Under the pieces are notes generated by a model, which saw only the letters and a program-made list of their open reading frames with translations, did not search any database and was not told the origin of the DNA. From JAAYCB01 sp012744395 (GTDB taxonomy: Bacteria > Planctomycetota > Planctomycetia > Pirellulales > Thermoguttaceae), in the NCBI GenBank assembly GCA_028703175.1, contig JAQVNJ010000038.1, positions 1 through 43,189 on the forward strand: 43,189 nt of DNA, read 5' to 3'. The number at the start of each line of letters is the position of its first letter. Position 1 is the first letter of the stretch. This document shows positions 8,497-17,106 of this stretch, in pieces. The translations under genes and the position numbers were made by a program.

Positions 8497-9768
8497 ATGG
8501 ACGAACGACGCGCCTCAACCGCCGATCCCACGGACGCGATTGTGATCACCGGCATCGGCATGATCGCCTCGGTGGGGAACGACCGCGAGTCGGTCTGGCG
8601 CGCGGTCCGCGAGGGAGTCAGCGGTGTCCGGCGGCTGACGCCGGCCGATCGCATGCCCGACTGCCTGACGATCGCCGCGCCGATCGAAATCGAGCCGGAG
8701 CAGCCGGGGCAGCTGAAGATCATCTCGCTGGCACTCCGCGCGGCGGGCGAAGCGCTCGACGATGCCGGCGTGTACCGATCGGGGATTGATTTCGACCGTT
8801 TCGGCTGCGCGATAAGTGGGCACATGGGCGACATCTCGGGCGCACTTGGGCCGCAAGCAGCGGCCCGCTCCGCCGATTCCCAGGCCGTTCCATGGATCTC
8901 GCAGTGCCTGCCCAACAGCGGCTGCTCGATCGTCGCCAACCGGTTCGCCCTCTATGGCCCGCGGCTCTGCCATTCAGCCGCGTGCGCCAGCGGCATGGTC
9001 GACATCCTCTCGGCGATCCGCTCGATTCGCGACGGGCAATGCGAAATCGCCCTGGCCGGCAGTGCCGAAGGCATCCATCCCCTGTTTGCCGCCGGGTTCA
9101 GCAGGATGCGGGTGCTCGCCGAGCACGAGGACCCGTCCCAGGCAGCACGCCCCTTCGACCGATCGCGAAACGGGTTCGTGATGGGCGAGGGGGCCGCGAT
9201 GTTCATTCTCGAAAGGCTCAGCCACGCACGGCGCCGCGGTGCGTCGATCTATGCCGAGGTGGTCGCCGGGCGGATGGTCGCCGACGCCTACCATGTGACC
9301 GGGATCGACGCCGACAGCCCCTCGCTGACCTATCTGCTCAAGGCCACGCTGGATCAGGGCGGTCTGGCGCCTCGAGACATCGGCTACATCAACGCCCACG
9401 GGACCGGCACCCTGGCGAACGACGTGGCCGAGACGCGCGGCATACGCCGAGCGCTCGGCACGGCCGCCGAATCGACGCTCGTCAGCTCCACCAAATCGAT
9501 GCTCGGCCACCTCGTCACCGCCGCCGGCAGCGTGGAATTGGCAGTGACGACCCTCGCGCTCCGCGATGGATTCGCCCCGCCGACGGTGAACCTCACGGAC
9601 CCCGACCCCCAGTGCGACCTCGACTGCATTCCCCTGGTCGGCCGGCCGGCCCAGGTCGAACACGCCGTCAAGGTCTCGATCGCCTTCGGCGGCACGATGG
9701 CCGCGATCGCGCTGCGGCGCTGGCCGGATGCGGTCAGCCGCCTCCACCCGCGGCACCGCGCCGCTTGA
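8497..9768 (+). CDS. Beta-ketoacyl-ACP synthase II (FabF/KAS II) family protein
   Basis: This 423-residue elongating condensing enzyme has the full active site: Cys163 in SAACASGM, His301 in NAHGTGT, Lys333 in STKSMLGH and His338 in the same motif. The N-terminus VITGIGMIASVG and the GEGAAMFILE segment are typical. One departure is visible: the C-terminal loop, usually close to SFGFGGTN in FabF, reads SIAFGGTM (residues 394-401), so the glycine before the gating Phe is Ala and the following Asn is Met. No acyl carrier protein or partner chain-length factor is adjacent. It may be a second, specialised KAS rather than housekeeping FabF. It converges on uvrC with only 36 bases between the stops. 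Confidence 0.9.
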   Translation: MDERRASTADPTDAIVITGIGMIASVGNDRESVWRAVREGVSGVRRLTPADRMPDCLTIAAPIEIEPEQPGQLKIISLALRAAGEALDDAGVYRSGIDFDRFGCAISGHMGDISGALGPQAAARSADSQAVPWISQCLPNSGCSIVANRFALYGPRLCHSAACASGMVDILSAIRSIRDGQCEIALAGSAEGIHPLFAAGFSRMRVLAEHEDPSQAARPFDRSRNGFVMGEGAAMFILERLSHARRRGASIYAEVVAGRMVADAYHVTGIDADSPSLTYLLKATLDQGGLAPRDIGYINAHGTGTLANDVAETRGIRRALGTAAESTLVSSTKSMLGHLVTAAGSVELAVTTLALRDGFAPPTVNLTDPDPQCDLDCIPLVGRPAQVEHAVKVSIAFGGTMAAIALRRWPDAVSRLHPRHRAA

Positions 9769-9804
9769 CCGCGGATTTCCCCGCCCGGCCCGCTTCCGGC
9801 CCGT

Positions 9805-11154
9805 TCACTCCCCGAGTGTCGACTTGCGCCGCAGGATATGATGGTAGTGCTGCGCGAACCGGTGGGCCTCGTCGCGAACGTATTGCAGCAATCGCAGGGC
9901 GAAGGAATGCCGGCTGAGGCGGATCGGCGCGTCGCTCCCGGCCACGAAAACCTCCTCCTCGCGCTTGGCCAACGAAAGGACCGTCGGCGGCGGAATCTCC
10001 AGGGAGGAGAAGACGCCCAGCGCCGCATGGAGCTGCCCCAGGCCGCCGTCGATCAGCAGGATGTCGGGAAACACCCCCTCCTCATCGTGGAGGCGTTTGA
10101 ATCGCCGCCCGACAACCTCGCGGATGCTCGCGAAATCATCGACGCCCTCCACCAGCCGGATGCGGAAACGTTTGTAGCCCGGCTTGAACGGCAGCCCGTC
10201 GAGAAACTGCACCAGGCTGGCCACCGTCTCCGTGCCCTGGAGGTGGGCGATGTCGATCCCTTCGATCGTTCGCGGCGTCTCCGGCAGTTTGAGCACCTTG
10301 CGAAGCCCGGCAAGCCCCCGTTTCGGATCGACGTGGAAGACTTCGGGCTGGACGTGCGTGTCCAGCTCGCCCCGCTGGTCGAGAGTCTCCAGCAGGCGAA
10401 TCTCGTCGCGGAGCCGGCCGGCCTCTTCATAGCGCCGCGCGCCGGCCGCCGCCGACATCTCCGCGCGCAGCTCCTCGAGCAGCGCCCTCTTGCTCCCCTC
10501 GAGCACGCGCTGCAAACGGCGGATGTCCTTGCGGTACTCTTCCTTGGTGATTCGCAGGTTGCACGGCGCCGAGCACTGGCGGATCGAAGCCAGCAGGCAG
10601 GGGCGGAACCACCGCCAACGTTCGTCCCCCTCCTGGATGTCGAGCGAGCAGGTGCGAAAACGAAAGATCTTTTGCAGCACCTGTAGCGCGCCGCGCAAAC
10701 CCGACACGTTGGCAAACGGCCCGTAGAGCTTCGTCCCCCGCTCCTTCGGCGTGCGCGTGATCCCTACCCGGGGAAACTCCTCCCGCGTGGTGATCTCCAG
10801 GTAGGGAAAGCTCTTGCCGTCCTTCAGCTCCTTGTTGAATCTCGGCTGAATGTCCTTGATCAAGCGGGCCTCGACCAACAGCGCGTCGACCTCGCTCTCC
10901 GTTTCGAGAAAATCGATGTCGCGAATCTCGCGGACGAGCCGGGCGGTCCGCGGGTCTTCGGCGGCCGCCTTCAAGAAATAGCTGCCCGCCCGGTTGCGGA
11001 GATCCTTGGCCTTGCCAACGTAAATCACGCGGCCCGCCCCGTCTTTCATCAGGTAAACGCCCGGCGCGTGCGGGAACGAGCGAACGCGCTCGGCCGCCAG
11101 CGAGTTGTCGCCCGGCAGGTCGGGCGCTTGATTGGGTGGGAGAGTCTCGGGCAC
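9805..11154 (-). CDS. uvrC: Excinuclease ABC subunit C, short form without HhH region
   Basis: UvrC makes both incisions in nucleotide excision repair. The GIY-YIG nuclease is at residues 32-49 (GVYLMKDGAGRVIYVGKA) and the UVR motif near 240-255. The C-terminal RNase H-like nuclease has the acidic residues Asp301 (IEGIDIAH) and Asp369 (LLIDGGLGQ), and His431 in RDEAHRFA. Most UvrC proteins are about 600 residues and continue into tandem helix-hairpin-helix DNA-binding motifs. This one stops at residue 449, right after LRRKSTLGE. Only 36 bases separate the stop from the convergent KAS II gene, so the missing domain is not simply frameshifted downstream. The start used is GTG at 11154; it has no strong ribosome-binding site. 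Catalytic centres look intact. Confidence 0.93.
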   Translation of the reverse strand: MPETLPPNQAPDLPGDNSLAAERVRSFPHAPGVYLMKDGAGRVIYVGKAKDLRNRAGSYFLKAAAEDPRTARLVREIRDIDFLETESEVDALLVEARLIKDIQPRFNKELKDGKSFPYLEITTREEFPRVGITRTPKERGTKLYGPFANVSGLRGALQVLQKIFRFRTCSLDIQEGDERWRWFRPCLLASIRQCSAPCNLRITKEEYRKDIRRLQRVLEGSKRALLEELRAEMSAAAGARRYEEAGRLRDEIRLLETLDQRGELDTHVQPEVFHVDPKRGLAGLRKVLKLPETPRTIEGIDIAHLQGTETVASLVQFLDGLPFKPGYKRFRIRLVEGVDDFASIREVVGRRFKRLHDEEGVFPDILLIDGGLGQLHAALGVFSSLEIPPPTVLSLAKREEEVFVAGSDAPIRLSRHSFALRLLQYVRDEAHRFAQHYHHILRRKSTLGE

Positions 11155-11302
11155 GCTGAAGGTCTCGAACGGCAGAACGGCGCGGCGGCGGAAAAGGACT
11201 GCGCGGCGCGGATTACCCCATTATACGGGCCGGCGGCAAGACCGCGCCAGGGGAGTGCCCGTTTCGCCCAGACTGCCCCCCCGTCACAACCGTCCACGCC
11301 GG

Positions 11303-11334
11303 CCAGGCTGCCCCGGGCGCCAGGGGCGGCCTGG
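11303..11334 (-). terminator. Strong GC stem-loop after the 11342-13750 gene
   Basis: A 12-base-pair stem (one G-T wobble) with an 8-base loop: CCAGGCTGCCCC at 11303-11314 pairs with GGGGCGGCCTGG at 11323-11334. It begins eight bases past the stop of the minus-strand gene. No T-tract follows, so it may protect the 3' end rather than terminate. Confidence 0.5.
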
Positions 11335-11341
11335 ATGTTCG

Positions 11342-13750
11342 TCACTTGCCGCGCCCGCTTCGGGGCAACGAGCTGGGCAGGCGCTTGATCTGCTCCATGA
11401 TCGCATCGGCTTCCAGCAGCGACTGCTCGCTGCGATGCTCCAGGTAATCGCGGAGGACGACCTGGAAGTAGACCACCTGGTCGGGACTCTGGCCGAAGCG
11501 GATCCGGCCCTGCTCGTAGTCCCGCGCGGGATCCCGGTCGGAGGCCAGCCGGTAGCGCTCTTGCCGCTGCTCCGGCCCAATGCCCGCGGCCGCCTCCCAC
11601 GGATTGATCCCCGAGGCCGGCCAGCCGTGGATCGCGCAAAGTTGGACGATCGGGCGCAGATTGCGCGCCGCCGCCTCCAGATACTCCGCCTTGGGCGCAA
11701 TTTGGTGGGCAAGCAGAAGCCCATGCACGTACTCGAGGTTCCAGGTCAGGCCCGCCGTGGCCGCGTGCGGGTAGCCCCAGCCGCCGCCGGGCTGCTGCAC
11801 GCGAGCCATCCAATCGTTCAGCGCGACCGTCGTGGCGCCGAGGCGCTGATCGAGCGGCGCATGGCGGAGCAGGTACGGCAGGGCGTTGGTGGCATACTGG
11901 ACGATATACGGCTTCACAAACGGCGTTTTGTAGCCCAGCTTGTCGTCGCCGATGTAGAGGTGGTTCCCGACCGCCGGCTTGCCGCTTTCCGTGAACAGCA
12001 GGTCGTCGCCCTGGGTGGGCTGAAAGGTCTTCCACAAGCGGACGGCGTTGTCCAAATGCTTCCGCTCGCCCGTGTATTCGTACATCTTCACCGCGTCGGC
12101 GATCACGCCGCTGGTGCGCGTATAGCCGAGGCCCGCGTGCTGGTTCCGAATCGACCACTCGGCGGCCGCCTCGGCCGCGTCGCGGTAGCGCATGTCGCCC
12201 GTCTCCTCGTACATCAACCAGAAATTGCTCCAGCCCTTGTGCACATAGATCGGCGAGGTGGCGAAACGGGGGTTGAAGGTCCCCGGGCCGTGCCCAGGCC
12301 GGTCGCGCCAGGCGTTCCCGCGCCGGCACGCGCCGTAGAGTCTCGCGTCCGGGCCCCAATACATGCCCAGGTCGAAGTAGTTCCGGCACCAGTCGTGGGC
12401 GACAGCCCGCAGCGCCGGATCCCCGCCGCGAAACCAATCCTCCCAGACATACAGCGCGTGGTTGAGGCGAACCGCGGAGGTGTAATCCCGCGAGGCCTGT
12501 TGCGGAGACCAGCTCCAGGGCATCGAGCCGAGGTCGTCGCCCTTGATCTGCATATCGCATAGGGCGAAGCAGATCTTCTCGACACAGTCGCGGAGCGCCG
12601 TCTCCTGCACCACCAACGGTCGACCGGTGCGGTAGACCGCGTCATACGCCCGCCACTCGGCGTGGCCGTAAACAGGCGCGTCGAGCCGGGCGGCAAGCTC
12701 GGCCCCGGCCAGCGGCGCGACGGCCAACTCGCTGAATCGCCAGGCGCCCTCCTGGATCATCAGTCCCTCGGTCTCCAGGTTCGCCACCGGCTCGTTGCGA
12801 TTGGAGCGCACAATCACCGCCGCGGACTCCTCGGCCACCTCGAATGTCCCCCGGTTCTGCCGCAATCCGAGTGGATTGGCGACCGAAATCGGTCGGCCGT
12901 CGCTGAGCCTGATCTCGGCAACCAGGTCCGCGTTGGCGTCGTCCGCCAGACGCGAGTCCGGGTCGCGTCCCAGCAAGCGCGCTTGGCCCAGAGAGCCGGG
13001 CGCAAGGCGCCCACCGGGCGCGGTCAGCCTCCAGCCGAAATCGGGCGTCCAATGGTCGCCGGCGCGCTTCGCCTGAATGCGATGCACAAGCCGCAACTCC
13101 CCCGTGCGGAAGACCTGCACATCCCACTGCCCGCCCCAGGGGTCGCCCGTCCGATCGTACCGCAGCCAGACGAATTCCGGGCCGCCGTCGAGCACCCGTA
13201 CGGCCGGTTCGCCGCCGCTTGCCTCCGGGCCGAAACGTTCGATGCTCGCCAGCCGGACGCCGCCGTCGCCGCGGAGCTCGATCCGATCCATCGACAGGAC
13301 AACCTTCCAGCGATCGGTGGAAATCGCGGCCGGAATCGATTCCTCGGTCGGCCTTGCCGGCGCGCCGGCCCGATAGATGCCCGCAATCGCGCCGCCGGGC
13401 GGCAACGATACCGGAACACTGAGCATCACCCGCCGAATCGAGCCGTCGGGGTGGCGTGTGAGCGGCCTCGCCTGCACCGGCACGGCCTTGCCATCGAGAA
13501 TCGCCTCTCCCGGCGGCGGACCGGCAAGGCAGCTCGCCGGGATCGGCAAGGAGACCCGCGCCACGGTCGCGACCGGCAACCGTGCCGGGTTGAAGATCGT
13601 GAACCGCACCTCTTCCGCGCCAGCCGCGGGCCAAGCCAGTGCCAGCCAGGCAAGCGTCGCGAAAAAACCTCCCCGCGACCGCCTCGTGCCGAGCGCGGAC
13701 GCGTCCTCCAAGGCGCGCTTGGCGCCAAGGGCGTTTGCAGTCTGAGTCAT
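11342..13750 (-). CDS. Large secreted protein, RIFT-barrel-like N-terminus and helical toroid-like C-terminus
   Basis: This 802-residue protein is probably exported: after a basic N-terminus comes a hydrophobic run (residues 29-45, FFATLAWLALAWPAAGA) ending in an Ala-x-Ala-type site. Residues about 48-130 (FTIFNPARLPV, then RHPDGSIRRVMLSVPV) resemble the RIFT-barrel domain at the start of PcRGLX/YetA-type rhamnogalacturonan lyase-like proteins. The C-terminal half has repeated aromatic helices such as NHALYVWEDWFRGGD, WSNFWLMYEETGDMRYRDAA and WNLEYVHGLLLAHQ, consistent with an alpha/alpha toroid of polysaccharide lyases or glycoside hydrolases. I chose ATG at 13750 because GGGAG lies nine bases upstream; the frame is open another 65 codons without support. 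The uronic-polysaccharide-degrading role is inference; no catalytic residue is assigned. Confidence 0.75.
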   Translation of the reverse strand: MTQTANALGAKRALEDASALGTRRSRGGFFATLAWLALAWPAAGAEEVRFTIFNPARLPVATVARVSLPIPASCLAGPPPGEAILDGKAVPVQARPLTRHPDGSIRRVMLSVPVSLPPGGAIAGIYRAGAPARPTEESIPAAISTDRWKVVLSMDRIELRGDGGVRLASIERFGPEASGGEPAVRVLDGGPEFVWLRYDRTGDPWGGQWDVQVFRTGELRLVHRIQAKRAGDHWTPDFGWRLTAPGGRLAPGSLGQARLLGRDPDSRLADDANADLVAEIRLSDGRPISVANPLGLRQNRGTFEVAEESAAVIVRSNRNEPVANLETEGLMIQEGAWRFSELAVAPLAGAELAARLDAPVYGHAEWRAYDAVYRTGRPLVVQETALRDCVEKICFALCDMQIKGDDLGSMPWSWSPQQASRDYTSAVRLNHALYVWEDWFRGGDPALRAVAHDWCRNYFDLGMYWGPDARLYGACRRGNAWRDRPGHGPGTFNPRFATSPIYVHKGWSNFWLMYEETGDMRYRDAAEAAAEWSIRNQHAGLGYTRTSGVIADAVKMYEYTGERKHLDNAVRLWKTFQPTQGDDLLFTESGKPAVGNHLYIGDDKLGYKTPFVKPYIVQYATNALPYLLRHAPLDQRLGATTVALNDWMARVQQPGGGWGYPHAATAGLTWNLEYVHGLLLAHQIAPKAEYLEAAARNLRPIVQLCAIHGWPASGINPWEAAAGIGPEQRQERYRLASDRDPARDYEQGRIRFGQSPDQVVYFQVVLRDYLEHRSEQSLLEADAIMEQIKRLPSSLPRSGRGK

Positions 13751-14030
13751 CGCCTGTTCTCCCTGGTCTGGCGGCAGCGAGGTCTTGACCGGCCGTGCAT
13801 GGATCTTCGCACGCCCGAAGGACGAATTATCGCCGATTTCCCAGGCGCGAACAATTTCGAGTGCGGCGACTGATCGCCGCTTTGCGGCCAAAAGTGGCCA
13901 CCGGTCGACGCACTCCAGAACAACGGAGTATTCCGGACTTCGCACTTACAACTGGAAGAGTCTTGCTGACAGAACCGAAAGGGTAGTGCTCTACAGCTTG
14001 GGGCGTGTGATTTCGAGAGAATTTGTGCGC

Positions 14031-14930
14031 CTAGAGCATCTTCTTGCCGAATACGCGGCTGCCCTGGGCATCGTACTTCGTCTGCAAGATCGCAATCACC
14101 TTCTTGGCAAAGGCAGCCGGTTCTCGCTCGATGCGTTTCTTCTCCCAGAGAATCTCGGGACGGCTGGAATGGGCCGGTCCTTGACCACCGCCTCGGTCTT
14201 GGCGATCAGCGCCATCCGCGGCTCGCGGACCTCAGCCAGATGTTCTGGAACCACGCGAGCCACCGCATGGCCGACCGCCTTCTGCTCCAGCTCGCGGCCG
14301 ATCCAAGCGCACTCCGGGCGAGCGAGGATCGCCTCGACGCCTGGCTTCCCCTCAGCCGACGGCCGGTAGTCGAGATAGGACGCGTAGTGGATGTGGCGCG
14401 TCGAACCGTCTGCCCCCAACTCCACGTAGAGCATCCGCTTGGAGACAACGCGCCGATCGCCCTGGCGCGTCAGGCTGGCGTCCTGAATCGCGTGTTCCAG
14501 GTAAAACAGGACGCGCGGCTGCCTGCCCGGGTCGCGATCGTCGACCAACACGGCGCGCCGCTTCAACAGATCGCGATGGCGCTCCAGGGTCAGGTCGATG
14601 ACCGAATCGAGCAGCGGATGGCCCGGGCAGACGAAGGCGGCCAGTGGTTGCCCCTGGGGAGCGACCAGAGCCTTCTCGAAGGCGATCCGCTCGTAACGGG
14701 CCGGGACGGGTTCGCCGCTGCCGATCAGCCGGTCGCGGTTGCGGACCGGGGCCGGCACGTGGGTCACCTCGTAGCGGCGCGGCTCCCGCTGCCGGGCCGA
14801 GCCGCCCAGGCGCTGGAAGGCTTCGAGGAAGAACGACTCGATATAGTGCGGCTGGCGCCGGCGGGCCTCGGCCCGCTCCATGTCCTCCCGGATGCGTCGG
14901 ACAAAGCCGGACACGTTGGACCAAGAAGCG
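14031..14930 (-). pseudogene. Remnant of a large SNF2/DEAD-type helicase (defence-island type), C-terminal part
   Basis: A frame from about 14900 down to 14180 encodes sequence I recognise from the C-terminal portion of very large prokaryotic helicases of the DISARM DrmD/DUF3883-like kind. Landmarks are DMERAEARRRQPHYIESFF, CPGHPLLDSVIDLTLERHRD, VVSKRMLYVELGADG, ARPECAWIGRELEQKA and VVPEHLAEV. The whole ATPase part is missing. Near 14180 the homologous frame is lost and a different frame continues as ILWEKKRIEREPAAFAKKVI to TAG at 14031, which looks like the end of another protein joined by deletion. The only ATG available (14953) lies inside the tRNA terminator. No partner methylase or nuclease survives. 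This is a decayed fragment, not a functional gene. Confidence 0.7.
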
Positions 14931-14967
14931 AAAAAACGCCCCGAAAACCGCATGGTTGACAGGGCGT
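14930..14967 (-). terminator. Rho-independent terminator of tRNA-Ser
   Basis: Read on the minus strand: ACGCCC, an inner AACC/GGTT hairpin, then GGGCGT followed by a run of six Ts. The six-base-pair stem arms are at 14962-14967 and 14936-14941. It begins 25 bases past the tRNA 3' end. Confidence 0.8.
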
Positions 14968-14991
14968 GTCTTGGGGTGATTACTTCCCCTA

Positions 14992-15078
14992 CGGATGGGA
15001 GAGGATTCGAACCCCCGGAGGACGCAAGCCCTCAGCAGTTTTCAAGACTGCCGCCTTAGACCACTCGGCCACCCATCC
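14992..15078 (-). tRNA. tRNA-Ser (anticodon UGA)
   Basis: This 87-base class II tRNA decodes UCA (and related) serine codons. On the minus strand the 7-base-pair acceptor stem GGATGGG/CCCATCC is perfect, with discriminator G at 14992. The D-arm starts GGCCGAGTGG and the anticodon arm GCAGTCTTGAAAACTGC puts TGA at 15044-15042. A long variable arm typical of serine tRNAs follows (GAGGGCTTGCGTCCTC) and the T-loop is TTCGAAT. CCA is not encoded. A terminator lies just downstream. Confidence 0.97.
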
Positions 15079-15404
15079 AAACGCCTCAAAGACGAGGATT
15101 CCGCGATCTGCCCCCCCGGATTTGACCGGCATTGCCGGCCCGCCAAGGCCGACCGTTTGTCGCCAGGGCGAGTGCCCGGCATTTTCTGCCACCGTGCCAC
15201 GAATCGGCGGAATATCACGAAATCTAGGGGGCTCCTTGAGCCTGCCATCAAGACTAACACTGCATCGCCGCAGGGGCAAGGGGAAGAAAACCCAGGCGAT
15301 GGGGCGAACCTGGCCGCACCGCGGAGCGGGTGGACGATGCCCCGGACGACGGGACGCCCACCGACACGCTGGCCCAATGGCGATCCGGGCGGGACGCCGC
15401 ATGC
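15079..15404. other. Intergenic region between tRNA-Ser and the methyltransferase gene
   Basis: I see no gene here. Open frames across it run into the tRNA and are artefacts. The tRNA promoter must lie at its left edge, but I could not find a clear -35/-10 pair. Confidence 0.6.
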
Positions 15405-16070
15405 CTACTGTTGCCCCGTTGGTTCGTGGCCAGGCTCCTTCTTCAGCGGCACGGTCCAGAGATAGATTGTGTGGCTCTCGCCATCCTCCTGAGAGGTCAT
15501 GTGCACCATGCGGTCGGGTTGGACGCCCTTCATGTCGAAATCGTGCGAGACAATCCGCGAGCCGGGTTTGAGCTTCTCCAACTGCGGGATCAGTTTCACG
15601 TTCAACTTCGGCAGCAGATACAAGGTGATCACATTTGCCTCGCTCAGGTCGAGCGTGAAGATGTCTTTCTCGAAGATCTCGGCCAACTTCTCGACCTTGT
15701 TCTTCTTGACGTTCGCCCTTGCCTCCTCGACCCGTTCGCGGCTGAGGTCGTAGCCGATCGCCTTGGCCCCTTTCTTGGCGGCCGCCACGACGATCCGGCC
15801 GTCACCGCAGCCGAGGTCATAGACCACGTCCTCCTTCTTCACCCGCGCCATCTCCAACATCTTGTCGACGACGTCGTGCGGCGTGGGCACATAGACCACG
15901 TCCGGCGCGCGGGCCGCCTTGGCCGGCGGTGCGCTAGCCTCTTGGAACGCCGCCCGACCGGCCGCCGAAACGGCCAGAACCAGGCCTACCGCGACCGGTA
16001 GCATCGCCACCGCCCGAAACACCGAGGTCACTGCTCGTCGCTGAAGTTGATCGACTACAGGCACTTGCAT
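15405..16070 (-). CDS. Exported class I SAM-dependent methyltransferase
   Basis: This 221-residue protein has a hydrophobic N-terminal segment (about residues 18-40, VFRAVAMLPVAVGLVLAVSA) resembling a signal peptide or anchor, then a Rossmann-type methyltransferase domain. Motif I is YDLGCGDGRIVVAAA and the acidic ribose-binding position is in GYDLSRERVE. The LYLLPKLNVKLIPQLEKLKPG and RIVSHDF stretches are typical of a family common in planctomycetes. It is the second gene of a minus-strand pair, three bases after the LRR lipoprotein stop. AGGAG directly abuts the ATG at 16070, so initiation may really be at the in-frame GTG two codons later, six bases from AGGAG. Methylation outside the cytoplasm would need imported SAM, so location and substrate are unclear. 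Confidence 0.85.
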   Translation of the reverse strand: MQVPVVDQLQRRAVTSVFRAVAMLPVAVGLVLAVSAAGRAAFQEASAPPAKAARAPDVVYVPTPHDVVDKMLEMARVKKEDVVYDLGCGDGRIVVAAAKKGAKAIGYDLSRERVEEARANVKKNKVEKLAEIFEKDIFTLDLSEANVITLYLLPKLNVKLIPQLEKLKPGSRIVSHDFDMKGVQPDRMVHMTSQEDGESHTIYLWTVPLKKEPGHEPTGQQ

Positions 16071-16073
16071 CTC

Positions 16074-17030
16074 CTAGTAATAGACCGACAGCCCGGAAAC
16101 CGCATCGTCGAGTTGCGACACGCTCTCCTCGCTGACCTTGCACCCGCGGAGGTACAGCATCCGCATGTTCTTGAAACCGGCAAGTTGATCCAGGTCGCCG
16201 TCAACCAGGTCCGTACGATCGAGGTTGAGCACCCGGAGTTTTTCAAGCGGTTTGAGGTGGGTCAGGCCCGCGCCGGTCACCCCGGTGTCGGCCAGCGTGA
16301 GCGTATTGAGTTGTTTGAGGTTGGCCAGATGGGCCAAGCCGTCATCCATCAGGGGATTTGTGCTCAGGTTGAGCACCTCCAGCCTCTCCAGCCCGCGAAG
16401 ATGGACCAGGCCCGCCCCGCTGATCTGGTTATGGGCGAGCGAAAGGACCTCGATCTGGCTCAGGCCCTTGAGGATCTCCAGAGCGTCGTCCGTAAGCCCC
16501 ACGTTGCGCAGATAGAGCCGCTTGAGCCCCACCAGGCCGGAAAGGCATTTCAGCGCGCCGCCGTCCAACGGCGTATCGCCGATCTCCAGCGACTCCAGGG
16601 CCGGCAGATCGGCCAGGCACTGCAATTGCGAGGCGCTGATCTGGAGGCCAACCGCCTCGATCCTGTACACCAGGCCCCGATCGTTTCGCTCGAGGCGCGC
16701 TGCGAGCCTCTCCAGGGCCTCGACCGCCGGCCTTTCGGCTTCGGCGCCGCGAGCCGGCGGACTTTCTTCCGCTGCTGCCGCCTCTTCGGGCGGTCCGCCA
16801 GGGGCCCCAAGGCCGGTCTTGTCCGCCGGCCGGCCTGTCAGGTCCGGACCGGAATTTTCTGGCGGCGCGGAGGCTGCGGCCAGGTCGGCGGCCTCTGGCG
16901 AACCGGCGCGCTCCGTGGCCGGCAGAGGCCGGCCATCGGACGAATCGCGCCGATCGCAGCCGACCGTGGCGAGGACCACGATCACCGCGGCTACGGCAGA
17001 TCGCAACGCACATGCAGGCAGACGTTCCAC
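16074..17030 (-). CDS. Leucine-rich-repeat protein, probable lipoprotein
   Basis: The N-terminus MERLPACALRSAVAAVIVVL is followed by ATVGC at about residue 25, a weak lipobox, suggesting envelope anchoring. A disordered Pro/Glu/Ala-rich linker runs to about residue 100. Six or seven bacterial-type LRRs of roughly 24 residues follow, for example LESLEIGDTPLDGGALKCL, LKRLYLRNVGLTDDAL, LEVLNLSTNPLMDDGLAHL and LNTLTLADTGVTGAGLTHL. These form a curved protein-binding surface; planctomycetes carry many such proteins of unknown partner. Start is GTG at 17030 with GGGGAAG seven or eight bases upstream. It is the first gene of an operon with the exported methyltransferase, behind a strong promoter at 17107-17135, so the two may act together. 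Confidence 0.85.
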   Translation of the reverse strand: MERLPACALRSAVAAVIVVLATVGCDRRDSSDGRPLPATERAGSPEAADLAAASAPPENSGPDLTGRPADKTGLGAPGGPPEEAAAAEESPPARGAEAERPAVEALERLAARLERNDRGLVYRIEAVGLQISASQLQCLADLPALESLEIGDTPLDGGALKCLSGLVGLKRLYLRNVGLTDDALEILKGLSQIEVLSLAHNQISGAGLVHLRGLERLEVLNLSTNPLMDDGLAHLANLKQLNTLTLADTGVTGAGLTHLKPLEKLRVLNLDRTDLVDGDLDQLAGFKNMRMLYLRGCKVSEESVSQLDDAVSGLSVYY

Positions 17031-17106
17031 GGTTGCTCTTCCCCAAAGGCAGGCGAATTTCCAGGTGGGGCGCGCACGCAGCCGCCCCCGGCCCGCAAGG
17101 CCGTGT

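Noticed and set aside
14989..15402. A 137-codon minus-strand open frame ending in GWVAEWSKAAVLKTAE.
   Set aside because: That tail is translated tRNA-Ser sequence, a well-known false gene.
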